DNA of 50,197 bases from Chlorobiota bacterium (GCA_014191195.1 BJGZ01000013.1:24492-74688); one strand, 5' to 3'; shown: positions 9,601 through 16,263, counted from the stretch's first letter. The notes: generated by a model from the sequence alone, not told the origin. Numbers and translations: made by a program.

Positions 9601-11796
9601 ACCAGAACCTGTGCGGTCTACATTAATTGCAGGAGCACTATTAATTCCTAGGTTTTGTGTAATATTTAAAGAAGTGCCAAGACCATTGCTTGCTAAGCTA
9701 GCAACAGAACCTGCACCTGCTTGTGTACCTGTAAATGACGATGTTCCTGCACCTGAATTAGAATTTACTGTAATACCATTACCAGAAATACCAGTTGTAT
9801 TTGTATTATTAATGCTGATACCAGCACCATTACCATTTTGAGTAATTCTTACAGCTTCTGATGCATTAGTTGAAGGAATAGTTACATCAACACCTCTGCC
9901 ACCAGCAGATGTAGCTGTAACTGCTGGGCCTGCAGCTGCAGATGCCGCTACGCCAGTTCCAGTTAAACTTGCTATTGCATTTACAGCAGTACCACCATTT
10001 GTTGTTGTTGCATTAACACCAAAACCAGAAGTAGATGTTGCATTAACACCATTACCTGAACCATTTGCTGTTGCAACTACTGCATTACCTGTACCAGATG
10101 TTGTACCACTAATTGCTGCACCACTACCTGTAGAAGCAGTAACACCAGCGCCAGATCCACTGTGAGTAACTGCAATACCAGCTACATTATTATTAGCACC
10201 TTGGGCTACTGTAATACCAGAACCAGATGTTGTTGTATTTGATACAGCAATACCTACTGTTCCTGCACCTACTGTATTATTATTAGCAATTACATTAATA
10301 CCAGAACCTATAGTACCAGGATGTGTAATTCTAGCAGCTGGGCCAGTTGCGAATGGGCTAACTGCAGCGTCTAATGCAATACCAGTATTAGTATTGATTT
10401 GAACACCAGCTCCAGTTCCTGTAGTAGTTACACCAACGGCTGCTGCTGTACCTGCATTAGTTACGGAAACTGCACTTGCTGTAGCATTAACATCTAATTG
10501 ATTTGCAACTAATGCATTTGCTGTAGATGCTGTGCTACGATTACGGAAAACTGCTGTAGGTGCATTACCGCTATTTGTTAAGCGGAACATTGCATTTACA
10601 CTAGTTGAAAGATTAATTGTTGTATCAGCATCAATTGGAAATGCGAGACTATCATTACGTGCCCAAGCTAATGCTGTACCATCAAAACGTAAAATTTGAT
10701 TACGTAAAGTAGGATTATTTAACCAGCCTTGGCGTCCACCAGCTTGACCATCAATACCAACTAATAAACGATTTGCACCAACATCAACAGTTGTATTAGC
10801 TGTTGCATTAGTTTCTGTTGCAAATGTTCTTGGGGTTAATTTTCTCCATCCAAGTGAAGTGCCATCCCAATGAAGTGCTGTATGAGGTAAAGCTGCTGTA
10901 GGAGCATCTAACCATTCCATTGAGTTAGCGCCTGTTCCCATGAGAAGTTTCCATGGTGCTACAGTGGTAGGAGTTGTTTTTAAATTTTCTGGAGTAATTG
11001 TGCTAAGAGCAATTTTATTTCCTGTTACAGAACGGTCTGCAAGGTTTGAATTAGAAATGCTTCCAGCAGCAATTTTAGTTGAATCAATTGCGCCATTTGC
11101 AATTTTTGGACGTGTTACAGCTAAGTCTGCAATACGATCTGTTTTAACTGCACTAACAGCAATTTTTGGATTAGGATAATCACCTGTTAAATCTCCACTA
11201 GCTGGGCCAGATGGAGGAAATTCAAGATTAGCAGAAAGTTTTGACTTGGTAATTGCTCCGTCAGCAATTTTAGAAGTTGTTATCGCTCCATCTTTAACAG
11301 TTGGGTTTGGATAATCACCAATCAAATCTCCACCTGCAACACCTGTTGGTGCTGCAAAATCTGCTCTCGTTGCATGGTCTGCATCTAATGCTCTTTTAGC
11401 TAATTTAGCTGTATCTGCATTGATTGCTGTAAATGCATAAGGAGCCGGTGTAAGACGTACTCTTACTACTGGCTCTGGAGCTGATTGAGGAGTTGTTGTT
11501 AACCAATAACCTTTATCAAATGCTAAATCTAAAGTCTTTCTTTCACCTAATACAGCACTGAATAAACCATTCTGTGTTTGCACAACATGATTTTCAGTGT
11601 ATAATGGGGTTCCACCAGATTCTAATTCATAAATCCTGAATGTTACATTATATGTATCATTTTTGACAGGAATATTATTTGCATCTGTTAAAACACCTTG
11701 ATAGGTTAAAAAACGCGGAACTTGTGCTTCTACATTGCTAACTGGTAATGCAAGCGCGCTTGAGGCGGCTAGACCAATAAGGAGACTTCTTCTCAT
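1..11796 (-). CDS. Giant repetitive exported surface protein, C-terminus beyond window
   Basis: The frame is open from ATG at 11796 to the left edge, exactly 3932 codons with no stop seen, so the gene is 3'-truncated. GGAG lies at 11806-11803, 7 bases before the ATG. Residues 1-25 are a signal peptide (MRRSLLIGLAASSALALPVS, then a cleavage region ending in EAQ). Next comes a head of about 90 residues (VPRFLTYQGVLTDANN, then YNVTFRIYELESGGTPLY), a module common at the N-terminus of tail-fibre-like FCB proteins. Residues 150-270 hold repeats such as GDLTGDYPNP and ADGAIT-SKIADGAI. The remainder is low-complexity Thr/Asn/Gly/Val/Ala repeat of the type GATTVTGTE, GNTTVGGN, LSVGGT, almost free of Cys and aromatics, with a hexapeptide-like beat suggesting a beta-solenoid stalk. 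I infer a surface adhesin or fibre. An S74-type chaperone or a sorting domain could lie beyond the window. It is probably co-transcribed with the T9SS cargo gene 51 bp upstream. Confidence 0.9.
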   Translation of the reverse strand, partial: MRRSLLIGLAASSALALPVSNVEAQVPRFLTYQGVLTDANNIPVKNDTYNVTFRIYELESGGTPLYTENHVVQTQNGLFSAVLGERKTLDLAFDKGYWLTTTPQSAPEPVVRVRLTPAPYAFTAINADTAKLAKRALDADHATRADFAAPTGVAGGDLIGDYPNPTVKDGAITTSKIADGAITKSKLSANLEFPPSGPASGDLTGDYPNPKIAVSAVKTDRIADLAVTRPKIANGAIDSTKIAAGSISNSNLADRSVTGNKIALSTITPENLKTTPTTVAPWKLLMGTGANSMEWLDAPTAALPHTALHWDGTSLGWRKLTPRTFATETNATANTTVDVGANRLLVGIDGQAGGRQGWLNNPTLRNQILRFDGTALAWARNDSLAFPIDADTTINLSTSVNAMFRLTNSGNAPTAVFRNRSTASTANALVANQLDVNATASAVSVTNAGTAAAVGVTTTGTGAGVQINTNTGIALDAAVSPFATGPAARITHPGTIGSGINVIANNNTVGAGTVGIAVSNTTTSGSGITVAQGANNNVAGIAVTHSGSGAGVTASTGSGAAISGTTSGTGNAVVATANGSGNGVNATSTSGFGVNATTTNGGTAVNAIASLTGTGVAASAAAGPAVTATSAGGRGVDVTIPSTNASEAVRITQNGNGAGISINNTNTTGISGNGITVNSNSGAGTSSFTGTQAGAGSVASLASNGLGTSLNITQNLGINSAPAINVDRTGSGTGLNINNSGTGTGANIVMSSPVSNNSGLSVTHSGTGSGVSVTKAFDNSGNNNPGVEVTISGTSSTAPGMRVVTNANADALVVTQNGTGQNAIEATSGTASVPTVLISNTAAGNRLALRTNGNIEINSILTTGDNNVQVGTGITNPSSGFSNGVFVANQVGGGLQVGANASRMTVDAQTGATNIGGTLGVTGATTLAGATTINNTTTVNGTTNLNGNTNAIASSLIQPTVTITNTNAGGPALSVSGNTTFGGNTTVTGNTQVNGNSSVSGNLSVGGTLQALQTLFTSNVADPGSSLEARNTGTGRAFTAGAQSGSAIVASNSSATNGTIIASNGNATGNAIQVTGGNVTLNSNSNLIVGGNESVTGNSTVGTNLIVAGTATVAGLTTLNGGETVNGPTSITGTTSINTGGTSNTSIGNSTGTLSLTGNTTLTGNETVTGNVSIAGNTTITGASLHTGAATFNGPTTVNNTTNINGQTVVEGATRINALNTSAANNTDIGNTGDLLTLSGATISMTGNTTLTGNETVTGNLSVGGTLTALQTIFTSGVADPGASLKAENTSTGKAFQAVAATGNAVDASNTSTTQAAIVAKNAGLGGNAIQVTGGNVTLNAGSNLNVGGTTTVTGATTLNGATTVNNTLDVNGTTTINNGAAEGNTTIGNGSNTLTLSGNTVGINGVTNITGATTITGNETVTGNVSIGGTVVGGNTTVGTLNAGTSSLGATSVGGTLNVTGNSTLTGTSTHTGAATFNGGITSIGGASINTASNSGATIIGNLNNAVNVNSTTFDVNGATTINTTANDGITTIGNTADALTLTGGSVGINGATTITGATGIVGNTTITGNETVTGSLNAGATTVASEVVNGTETVTGLATMNGGATVNGATNLNGATTVVGTTNVNATGNNNTTIGNATGIVTLNGNSTTTGIDINGVTNINTGAAEGNTSIGNSGNTVGITGATTITGATGIVGNTTITGNETVTGSLNAGATTVASEVVSGTETVTGLATMNGGANVNGATNLTGVTTVAGNTSINSTSSSGTTTIGNGNNTLIAKGSTVDVSGTTTVNTTAASGATSIGNTGNILTLKGSSLGITAPTTITGNTTITGNQTVTGDVSVGGTLTALQTIFTSGVADPGASLKAENTSTGKAFQAVAATGNAIEASNSSTTKAAILASNAGVGGNAIQVTAGDVKLNAGSNLNVGGTTTVTGATTLNGATTVNNTLDVNGITTINSGASEGNTTIGNGSNTLTMSGSTVGITGPTTITGATGIVGNTTITGNETVTGTLVNTGATTLNTSLLVNGPTTVNGTTTLNNQLLVTTNGAVIDGSLVVNTGLTTTREGLVALTSGSSVLALNVEGGTQINRVLSAGKTDIGNAGNTTDIRGNGLTLNTTIPTGTGTGASTTIGNSASTLTLTGATVGINGATTVTGSETVTANLSVGGTGTIAGNTAIGGTLNVTGNSTLTGTSTHTGAATFNGGITSIGGASINVASNSGNTNIGNLNNAVNVNATTFDVNGATTINSTANDGITTIGNTADALTLTGNTVGVNGVTTVTGNTSINTAGAGNTNIGNTGNVTVAGTNISVSGATNVLGATTINTSGAAATQIGNSLSTVSLNGGTNTLSGTSNVITGTTNTITGTTNVNTTGTNSTSIGNVTGGVTVTGTTVGVTGATSINTTGNANTLIGNTGNVTITGTTNTVNGATNINGVTTINDGAAEGNTTIGNTGNTLTMIGGTVAVSGTTNINTTGASNTTIGNTGNVTINGTTNTINGTNAINGTTTATTSALNTNTLIVNNNDNAGSGEAIKATAITGSAIEGDNNSPTAATLDLHNIHVSGIALKAIGDVNISGASSDLTVGGNTTLTGTLVNTGATTLNTSLAVNGPTTLTGITTVTGNTSINATGAGNTSIGNTGNVSINATNTTITSSGVTTVAGNQTVTGNLSVGGTLQALQTVFTSNTAGNTLTAENTATGTGFRAIAVTGTAINASNNSAISPTVTIANANTTQDALSVTSGNVTLSGGSDLTLGAGSNLTVGGNSSVTGSETIATNLSVGGNATITGSANVNGGATVVGATSINATGAASTTIGNTGNVTITGTTNTVTGTTNNVNGATNINGITTINDGASEGNTTIGNASNSITMVGNALGVTAPTTITGLTTISNSTNNVVVVNANSTAPNVGVTVNQAGVGTGLSVSRTSTTSVAPAVSISSLATGANGTALEVSSANTGYSSTINNTNTGSTNARAMNITSSNDNGSGTAKADYSTVRIANSGAAGKYALQTFGNVQVNSYLEGTTVSGNNIPLFQLGNELNHAGITGGGTMSGLIIGSDNQTSRTRMYYNSTTGNFVVGPKISVTTQDFFKVDPVNSNVSINNTGSSSSGNVLDIVSNSSNNLSRAFTISQGAAAASSSQPLVEFTRLTAGGGAVLSVVSQVPNTNESTYAFEVNANSAQAGGAIGATVNNANAVAAELRNLITGGVALSVPLGQTILGYDVDGATPYIQTSLRVENNDSVAPGFPTALFNNARGAASTAISITGGGISVTGGGDVTLGTGSDLSVAGNTTLTGNTTVGGNLSVGGTLTAATTVFTRSTNGGYALRAVNTDNTADPADTGHAFNAEALSGRAIVATSSGSEPTVMITNSGAGNAITASGPVSITGATTVTGSETVTTNLSVGGTGTVTGATSLGNTLNVTGATTLASTLNAQGVISNSTGNVTITDATDITGSTTVVGATNITGATTVVGATNINATGAANTTIGNTGTLTLNGTTVGINGATTVTGTESVTSNLSVGGTATVAGATTLSSTLNVTGNTTVSGSETVSGALAVGGAVSSASTFTSNAAAASTVTITNSDNTLPGASTGLTLTSNSGKALVATATDQQPTATFSNTGTTVNGGNAISATAAGNTTTLSVSNTGAGNAITATGPVTITGATTVVGATNINATGAANTTIGNTGTLTLNGTTVGINGATTVTGTESVTSNLSVGGTATVAGATTLSSTLNVTGNTTVGGNLSVGGTLTAATTVFTRSTNGGYALRAVNTDNTADPADTGHAFNAEALSGRAIVATSSGSEPTVMITNSGAGNAITASGPVSITGATTVTGSETVTTNLSVGGTGTVTGATSLGNTLNVTGATTLASTLNAQGVISNSTGNVTITDATDITGSTTVVGATNITGATTVVGATNINATGAANTTIGNTGTLTLNGTTVGINGAT
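616..856. repeat. Nested direct repeat, copy 1 (pairs with 1195-1435)
   Basis: 241 bp matching 1195-1435 without visible difference, at an offset of 579 bp (193 codons). It overlaps both ends of the 635-bp repeat, so this part of the giant gene is a mosaic of shuffled blocks. Confidence 0.85.
1195..1435. repeat. Nested direct repeat, copy 2 (pairs with 616-856)
   Basis: Second copy of the 241-bp block. It flows directly into copy 2 of the 635-bp repeat, sharing 1309-1435. Confidence 0.85.
1309..1943. repeat. Long direct repeat, copy 2 (pairs with 1-635)
   Basis: Second copy of the 635-bp block. Synonymous sites match too, which implies recent duplication or ongoing gene conversion rather than selection on the protein alone. 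Confidence 0.9.
4997..5272. repeat. Diverged direct repeat (pairs with 7163-7438)
   Basis: About 276 bp resembling 7163-7438 at an offset of 2166 bp (722 codons). There are scattered substitutions, with the last 110 bp nearly identical. It is older than the 635-bp pair. Confidence 0.7.
5849..6275. repeat. Diverged direct repeat (pairs with 7586-8012)
   Basis: About 427 bp resembling 7586-8012 at an offset of 1737 bp (579 codons). It includes one copy of the 'ADPGASLKAENTSTGKAF' cassette. Substitutions are scattered and no frame change is visible. Confidence 0.7.
6585..6725. repeat. Diverged direct repeat (pairs with 6981-7121)
   Basis: About 141 bp resembling 6981-7121 at an offset of 396 bp (132 codons), with only a few substitutions. 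Confidence 0.7.
6981..7121. repeat. Diverged direct repeat (pairs with 6585-6725)
   Basis: Partner of the block 396 bp to the left, in the same reading frame of the giant gene. Confidence 0.7.
7163..7438. repeat. Diverged direct repeat (pairs with 4997-5272)
   Basis: Partner of the block 2166 bp to the left, in the same frame. Confidence 0.7.
7586..8012. repeat. Diverged direct repeat (pairs with 5849-6275)
   Basis: Partner of the block 1737 bp to the left, in the same frame. Confidence 0.7.
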
Positions 11797-11847
11797 GCTA
11801 AACTCCAAAAAAAAATATAATATTTTAAAATTTTAAAATCAATGTTA

Positions 11848-12432
11848 TTATTTAACCAACATCATAGGAATGCGGGACTTCATATTATCCCCTGCACTTG
11901 TTAATGACATCTCACATATATAATTGCCGGCTCCTAAGTCTGCTCCAGAATCATCTTTGGCATCCCAAGTAACCATATGATCACCAATTTCTCTAAACTC
12001 ATTATTTACTAAAGTTCTTACTTCTCTACCTACCATATCATAAATTTTGATTGATACAGTCGCACTTTGCTCTACAATAAAATTGATAGTTGTTTGATAT
12101 GCAAAAGGATTAGGATAGTTAAATAATAAAGGATTTGAACCCATAGTACCTGTATTATCATCTACTCCAGTAGGACCAGACGCTAGTCCAGCAAAACCCC
12201 AGAATCCTATATACATTTTATAAGGATTAGCAGATACAGTTCCAACAACAGGTTGGCCAATTGTAGAAGAAGTTCTGTATTGTCCACTAGCAACATTAAT
12301 TGCACCACCACTAGCAATTACATGCCAATTAACTTTAGCTGGCGCCTGTGCTTGAACAATGGATGTACTTGCAACACTCATTCCCAAAAGAATAAGCATT
12401 GAAAACATCACATTTTTTAAAACAACTTTCAT
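11848..12432 (-). CDS. Small secreted protein with T9SS type A sorting domain
   Basis: 194 residues. A signal peptide (to about residue 29, ending VQAQ) is followed by a region of about 70 residues with the 'W-x-VIASGGA ... IGQP' pattern often seen before sorting domains. A C-terminal domain starts at NYPNPFAYQTTINF, continues with a conserved 'IYDMVGREV' strand and a FlgD-like 'WDAKDDSGADLGAGNY' loop, and ends in Leu-Val-Lys. This is the type A sorting signature: exported by Sec, passed through T9SS, cleaved by PorU and anchored or released at the surface. GGAG sits 5-8 bases before the ATG. Only 51 bp separate it from the giant repeat gene downstream and I see no terminator, so the two are probably one transcript. 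The mature part is too small for an enzyme; a structural or partner role is guesswork. Confidence 0.85.
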   Translation of the reverse strand: MKVVLKNVMFSMLILLGMSVASTSIVQAQAPAKVNWHVIASGGAINVASGQYRTSSTIGQPVVGTVSANPYKMYIGFWGFAGLASGPTGVDDNTGTMGSNPLLFNYPNPFAYQTTINFIVEQSATVSIKIYDMVGREVRTLVNNEFREIGDHMVTWDAKDDSGADLGAGNYICEMSLTSAGDNMKSRIPMMLVK

Positions 12433-12944
12433 AAATACTCCAATATTTGAGTCTATTTTTTAATAAAATTTTCAAAAGTAAGTATCAGAATTCTTTGAGC
12501 TTTTGCTCATAGCAAGCTATTGCATGCAAGAATCATTCCAAAATAAATAGTCTAATTTCTTTTATCTAATGCGATTTTCTTTGGTTTTATACAAATTCGC
12601 TTAGAGAAAAATATTACCACTCAGCAAGAAACATACAAAATATGTATATCAGAGAAAAAACGTAAGTATATAATTAATATAGACTTATATAAAATTCATA
12701 TAGTTTTGTTTTAACTTTTACGTAAAACGGCTATAAAACGATACGTTAATTTACTAAATATATGAAAAATAACAAATAAAGTTTTGATAATGCATGAACA
12801 AATTGCTATTCCAACTTTTTAAAACCAGCACTTCATTCACAACAGTGTGTGGATAAAAGTGTGTAATATTTTACACTAGTGTCAAAACAACAGAATATAC
12901 TTTTCAGTCATAAATTTTTCTGCTAAAATCATGCCAAGCAACAT
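12433..12944. other. 512-bp AT-rich intergenic region with palindromes
   Basis: No credible gene. It lies between two minus-strand genes and probably carries the promoter of the 11848-12432 gene. TACTTTTG (12480-12473 on the minus strand) fits the Bacteroidota -7 pattern TAnnTTTG, but I found no convincing -33 partner. Overlapping inverted repeats sit at 12861-12882, next to one perfect DnaA-box 9-mer (TGTGGATAA, 12848-12856). A small hairpin TGAGC-TTTT-GCTCA is at 12496-12509. Confidence 0.5.
12861..12882. promoter_or_regulatory. Overlapping palindromes, possible operator
   Basis: GTGTA-N6-TACAC at 12861-12876 overlaps the perfect palindrome ACACTAGTGT at 12873-12882. The first arm pair resembles the one at 23187-23202. 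The function is unknown; protein binding is inferred only from symmetry. Confidence 0.3.
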
Positions 12945-15758
12945 TTATTTTTTCTTTTTCTTTATTTTTTTTTCGAATTTAAATATATCAAGCATGTTAA
13001 TTTCTTTTTCTTTACTGATAATATTCTCAATTACAGAAGCCCAGAATGCATCTTTTTTGAATTCATATTCTTTTTGGATTAAAGAATACAATTCCTTTTT
13101 AATTGTAATTTCTTGATTTAAACACAATGTAGATATATCTTTCACGGTTACGCTTGAGTCTTTAAGTATTATAGCAGATGATAGATACAGTTTCATTTCT
13201 GTATTTACTCCATTCCCAAACAATATCTGCAAGTTATTAGTAATCAACTTTTTTGAATTCATTATCCCTTGTATGGCACTATTTCTTGTCAATTGAAATT
13301 CTGATTTATGTAAAAGTGACTTAAAAATCTGAGATACATTACTGGGAAATAATATACCTATTGAATATGCTGCCCTTGCCCTAACAGATTGATGTGTATC
13401 ATTTAGTAACTGTACTAATGTATCTATGATAATATGAGAAGTATCTCCAATTTCTCCTAATTGTTGAGCACACAAGGCTCTGATTCTCCAATCTTGATCA
13501 TTAGTATAAGAATATATATTTTCGATTGCTTTTTTTATTTTCAATTTACCACACATAGCTAATGCAAAAGTTTTTACTGCATATGTTTCTGATTCTAAAG
13601 AATCTAATAATATAGATTGTATTGTATCAGCATATGCCTCGTATAACTTTGGCAATAAATAGTCTAATGCCAGTCTCTCTCTTGGAGATTCTGTTCCAAA
13701 TTTTGTAGATAAGAATAATATTGCATCCATTCCTTTTGATATCAATGCATTTCTGGCTGGAATTACATTGTACTGATATTTTTGTGGTGCTGCTGATGCT
13801 TGAATAAATAAACTATCAATATTTTGTGATAAAGGTTCATTGATATTAGTTTGATTTGTAGTTGCAATTGATAATGTGCTAGGATGTAGAATATCCTGAT
13901 CTAAAAAAAGTCCAAATGTAGATTGAAGTGTGAATGAATTATTTTTTAATTGACTTCCATATATGTCTACACCATTTCCATCAGCAAAAATTCCAATCAT
14001 TCCATAATTTCTTCTGAAATCTGAATATCCCATAGTATTCGTTGTATTTTTAGCTATATAAGAATCACTTCCTATTAGATCTAAAAATATGGAAATTGCA
14101 TTTGCATTTCCTGCACCTAAAGAAAGGCTTTCAGCTTGATAACTATCATTTCCTGCTTCATCAACTAATATTCCACTTGCTATATCATGACCACAGCCCT
14201 GCGATACTCCATGAGATACATATATATCATCACCTTGCTTATCCCATAATAATCCTTGGGCCAAATGAACCCCAGAGCCTTGGGCATATTGATAGGCTTG
14301 ATATTTATCTTCTCCCTCAGCATCATATAATGCCCCAAATGAATACCAATAACCTGTGCCCTGAGCATAAATATCCGCTATATATGTGTCATTACCTCGT
14401 AAATCCAACAATAATGCAAAGCCTCCTGAGGCAATCGGACGATATCCCAATGCTGCTCCTTGAGCAAATGACTCATAATGTGCATCATATCGTAAGAAGT
14501 CTTGAAAAGGGCTTGCACATACATACGTATCATTACCTGTCTTATCAGCCAATATACCAATACCTTGGGTTGCTGCAAAAGCTTGTCCATGTGCATCTAT
14601 TGTATATGTATCATTGCCAGCATCATCTATGAATAAGCCAATTCCAAAAGAACCCATTCCTTGAGTATTTGAACCAGCTCTATATGTATCATTTCCATCA
14701 TAATCATGTAGATATCCAATACCAAAAACACCCGATGCTTGAGAAAAATTATGTGAATGATATAAATCATCACCTTGGACATCATACAATAATCCAGCGC
14801 CAAATAATCCAGAAGCAATCGTGAAATCGCCTCCTAAATACTTATCATTACCACCTAAATCTATAATACATTGTATTGGCTTTGTTAAAGCTTGTGCTTT
14901 ACCAGATATTGGAATATATGTATCATCTCCTCCTGGATCTAAAATAAAGATATAATCTCCCTGATACATATCATCGCCATAACTTCCAATGGCAATCATT
15001 CCATACTTAGTTTTAATTTTTATTGGTTCTAATGAGTTTTTATATACTTCATGCATTCCCTTGCTGATTTGAATCAGCCCTTCATATGTTCTAGCTAAAG
15101 ATAAACCATTAGAAATAATAGTTTTAGGAGATTCAGCCTCATTAAAAAATTGTTTAGATACAAATTGTCCTTGTATCTCAGCTGCTTTAAGTTCATAAAG
15201 ATTTGCAGATTCTCCGTCTTTTGTAATCATGATTATCGAATCTGCTTGGCTTACTAAAAATGTATTCTTTAATAATTCAAATCTAGATTTTTGCATATTT
15301 TGTATTGCAGATATCAAAGGCCCAATATATTGTCTAATTACAAAAGCTGTAGTCAAATTTGAAATCGTGTCTAATCCTAAACCCAATATCCCATCTAATT
15401 TTGTTGCAGAAATATTATCTGAAAGATATGCAGCATTATATTGTATTCCACCTGCATCGTTAAGCATCAATGAAAACCATTTATCTGCATTTGACGAAGA
15501 ATAGTCACTAAATAATTGAACATGGTTATTTACAATATCTCCCATGTCCATAGGTTTTTCAAAAAGACGTTTTTGTAATAATGATCGATGCTTGTCTATA
15601 CTTATAGCATCCCAATTCATAAACAAGTCTTTTCTTTGCATCTTTAACTTAAGTAAAGATGTATCTAATAATTGAAATGCTTTTTGATCAAAACCCTTTT
15701 GACCATACATAGATACAGAAAATGAACATGCAAACAATATGAATAGAAGTGCTTTCAT
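12945..15758 (-). CDS. Secreted 'GND-x-Y' beta-repeat protein with HEAT repeats
   Basis: About 937 residues. The signal peptide is MKALLFILFACSFSVSMYGQ. The first 260 residues match no family I know. Residues about 260-600 carry roughly 13 copies of G(N/D)D-x-Y (GDDTY, GNDKY, GNDTY, GDDIY, GNDSY) at a steady 26-27-residue step, with a shared core 'QG-x-G-x(2)-GIG-x-L-x-D'. This suggests a beta-helix with Asp-rich, possibly Ca-binding, turns. Residues about 690-870 hold HEAT-like helical pairs (DQDWRIRALCAQQLGEIGD; HQSVRARAAYSIG). The tail ends KKIKKKKK and no sorting domain is visible. ATG 15758 overlaps the TGA of the upstream DUF971 gene by one base; GTG at 15761 is an alternative start. 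The coupling suggests co-expression with DUF971, but no function can be stated. Confidence 0.85.
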   Translation of the reverse strand: MKALLFILFACSFSVSMYGQKGFDQKAFQLLDTSLLKLKMQRKDLFMNWDAISIDKHRSLLQKRLFEKPMDMGDIVNNHVQLFSDYSSSNADKWFSLMLNDAGGIQYNAAYLSDNISATKLDGILGLGLDTISNLTTAFVIRQYIGPLISAIQNMQKSRFELLKNTFLVSQADSIIMITKDGESANLYELKAAEIQGQFVSKQFFNEAESPKTIISNGLSLARTYEGLIQISKGMHEVYKNSLEPIKIKTKYGMIAIGSYGDDMYQGDYIFILDPGGDDTYIPISGKAQALTKPIQCIIDLGGNDKYLGGDFTIASGLFGAGLLYDVQGDDLYHSHNFSQASGVFGIGYLHDYDGNDTYRAGSNTQGMGSFGIGLFIDDAGNDTYTIDAHGQAFAATQGIGILADKTGNDTYVCASPFQDFLRYDAHYESFAQGAALGYRPIASGGFALLLDLRGNDTYIADIYAQGTGYWYSFGALYDAEGEDKYQAYQYAQGSGVHLAQGLLWDKQGDDIYVSHGVSQGCGHDIASGILVDEAGNDSYQAESLSLGAGNANAISIFLDLIGSDSYIAKNTTNTMGYSDFRRNYGMIGIFADGNGVDIYGSQLKNNSFTLQSTFGLFLDQDILHPSTLSIATTNQTNINEPLSQNIDSLFIQASAAPQKYQYNVIPARNALISKGMDAILFLSTKFGTESPRERLALDYLLPKLYEAYADTIQSILLDSLESETYAVKTFALAMCGKLKIKKAIENIYSYTNDQDWRIRALCAQQLGEIGDTSHIIIDTLVQLLNDTHQSVRARAAYSIGILFPSNVSQIFKSLLHKSEFQLTRNSAIQGIMNSKKLITNNLQILFGNGVNTEMKLYLSSAIILKDSSVTVKDISTLCLNQEITIKKELYSLIQKEYEFKKDAFWASVIENIISKEKEINMLDIFKFEKKIKKKKK

Positions 15759-16117
15759 CACTGTTTATTATCTTCCATTTGTGATAATTGCTCTAAATCT
15801 GAAAAAGACAATGTATATTTTTCAGACAATTGACGTAGTTTTTCCCACGTATAAATTCCTGTATGATGGCCATCCTTCCAATTTGCCTGAATACCATAAT
15901 TTCCTACCGGTATTAATGCTTCTAATTCATTCATACCCGGTAAAAATGTCTTTATTCCAAAGGAGATTCTTTGTCCCATAATTTCCTCCCCTTGGCATGC
16001 AGCACATGGACATTCCTCACGCATTTTTTCTAATTGAATTATATATTCTGATTTGTCTTGCCAAATTATCTTCAATAAATAAGGCTTTGGTCTTTCTATG
16101 GTAATTGGTGGATTCAT
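15758..16117 (-). CDS. DUF971 (GBBH-like N-terminal domain) protein
   Basis: 119 residues. The family hallmarks are present: a Cys cluster REECPCAAC near residues 34-42 and 'DGHHTGIYTWEKLRQL' near residues 82-97. This small domain is also the N-terminal part of gamma-butyrobetaine hydroxylase, where it binds zinc. Stand-alone versions are common in bacteria and often sit near iron-sulfur or cofactor genes, but their role is not settled. Its TGA overlaps the ATG of the downstream repeat protein, so translation of the two is probably coupled. Confidence 0.85.
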   Translation of the reverse strand: MNPPITIERPKPYLLKIIWQDKSEYIIQLEKMREECPCAACQGEEIMGQRISFGIKTFLPGMNELEALIPVGNYGIQANWKDGHHTGIYTWEKLRQLSEKYTLSFSDLEQLSQMEDNKQ

Positions 16118-16263
16118 ATTTGTGCTTTATAATAATGCAATAGATCTTTATATGTTGATATTAATTTCTATGCCAAATCTACTCATACTTATACCTAAAA
16201 TAGGTATTTATGAATGGTTATATATTAATACCGAATATTCATTCTTTATGATATAAAACAAAA

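Noticed and set aside
12848-12856. Chromosome origin
   Set aside because: Only one DnaA box, no dnaA or other origin-linked gene nearby; not enough for a call.
14096-14632. His/Leu-rich plus-strand frame inside the GND-x-Y gene
   Set aside because: Antisense of the Asp/Asn/Gly/Tyr repeats. The minus frame has signal peptide, domains and coupling to DUF971.
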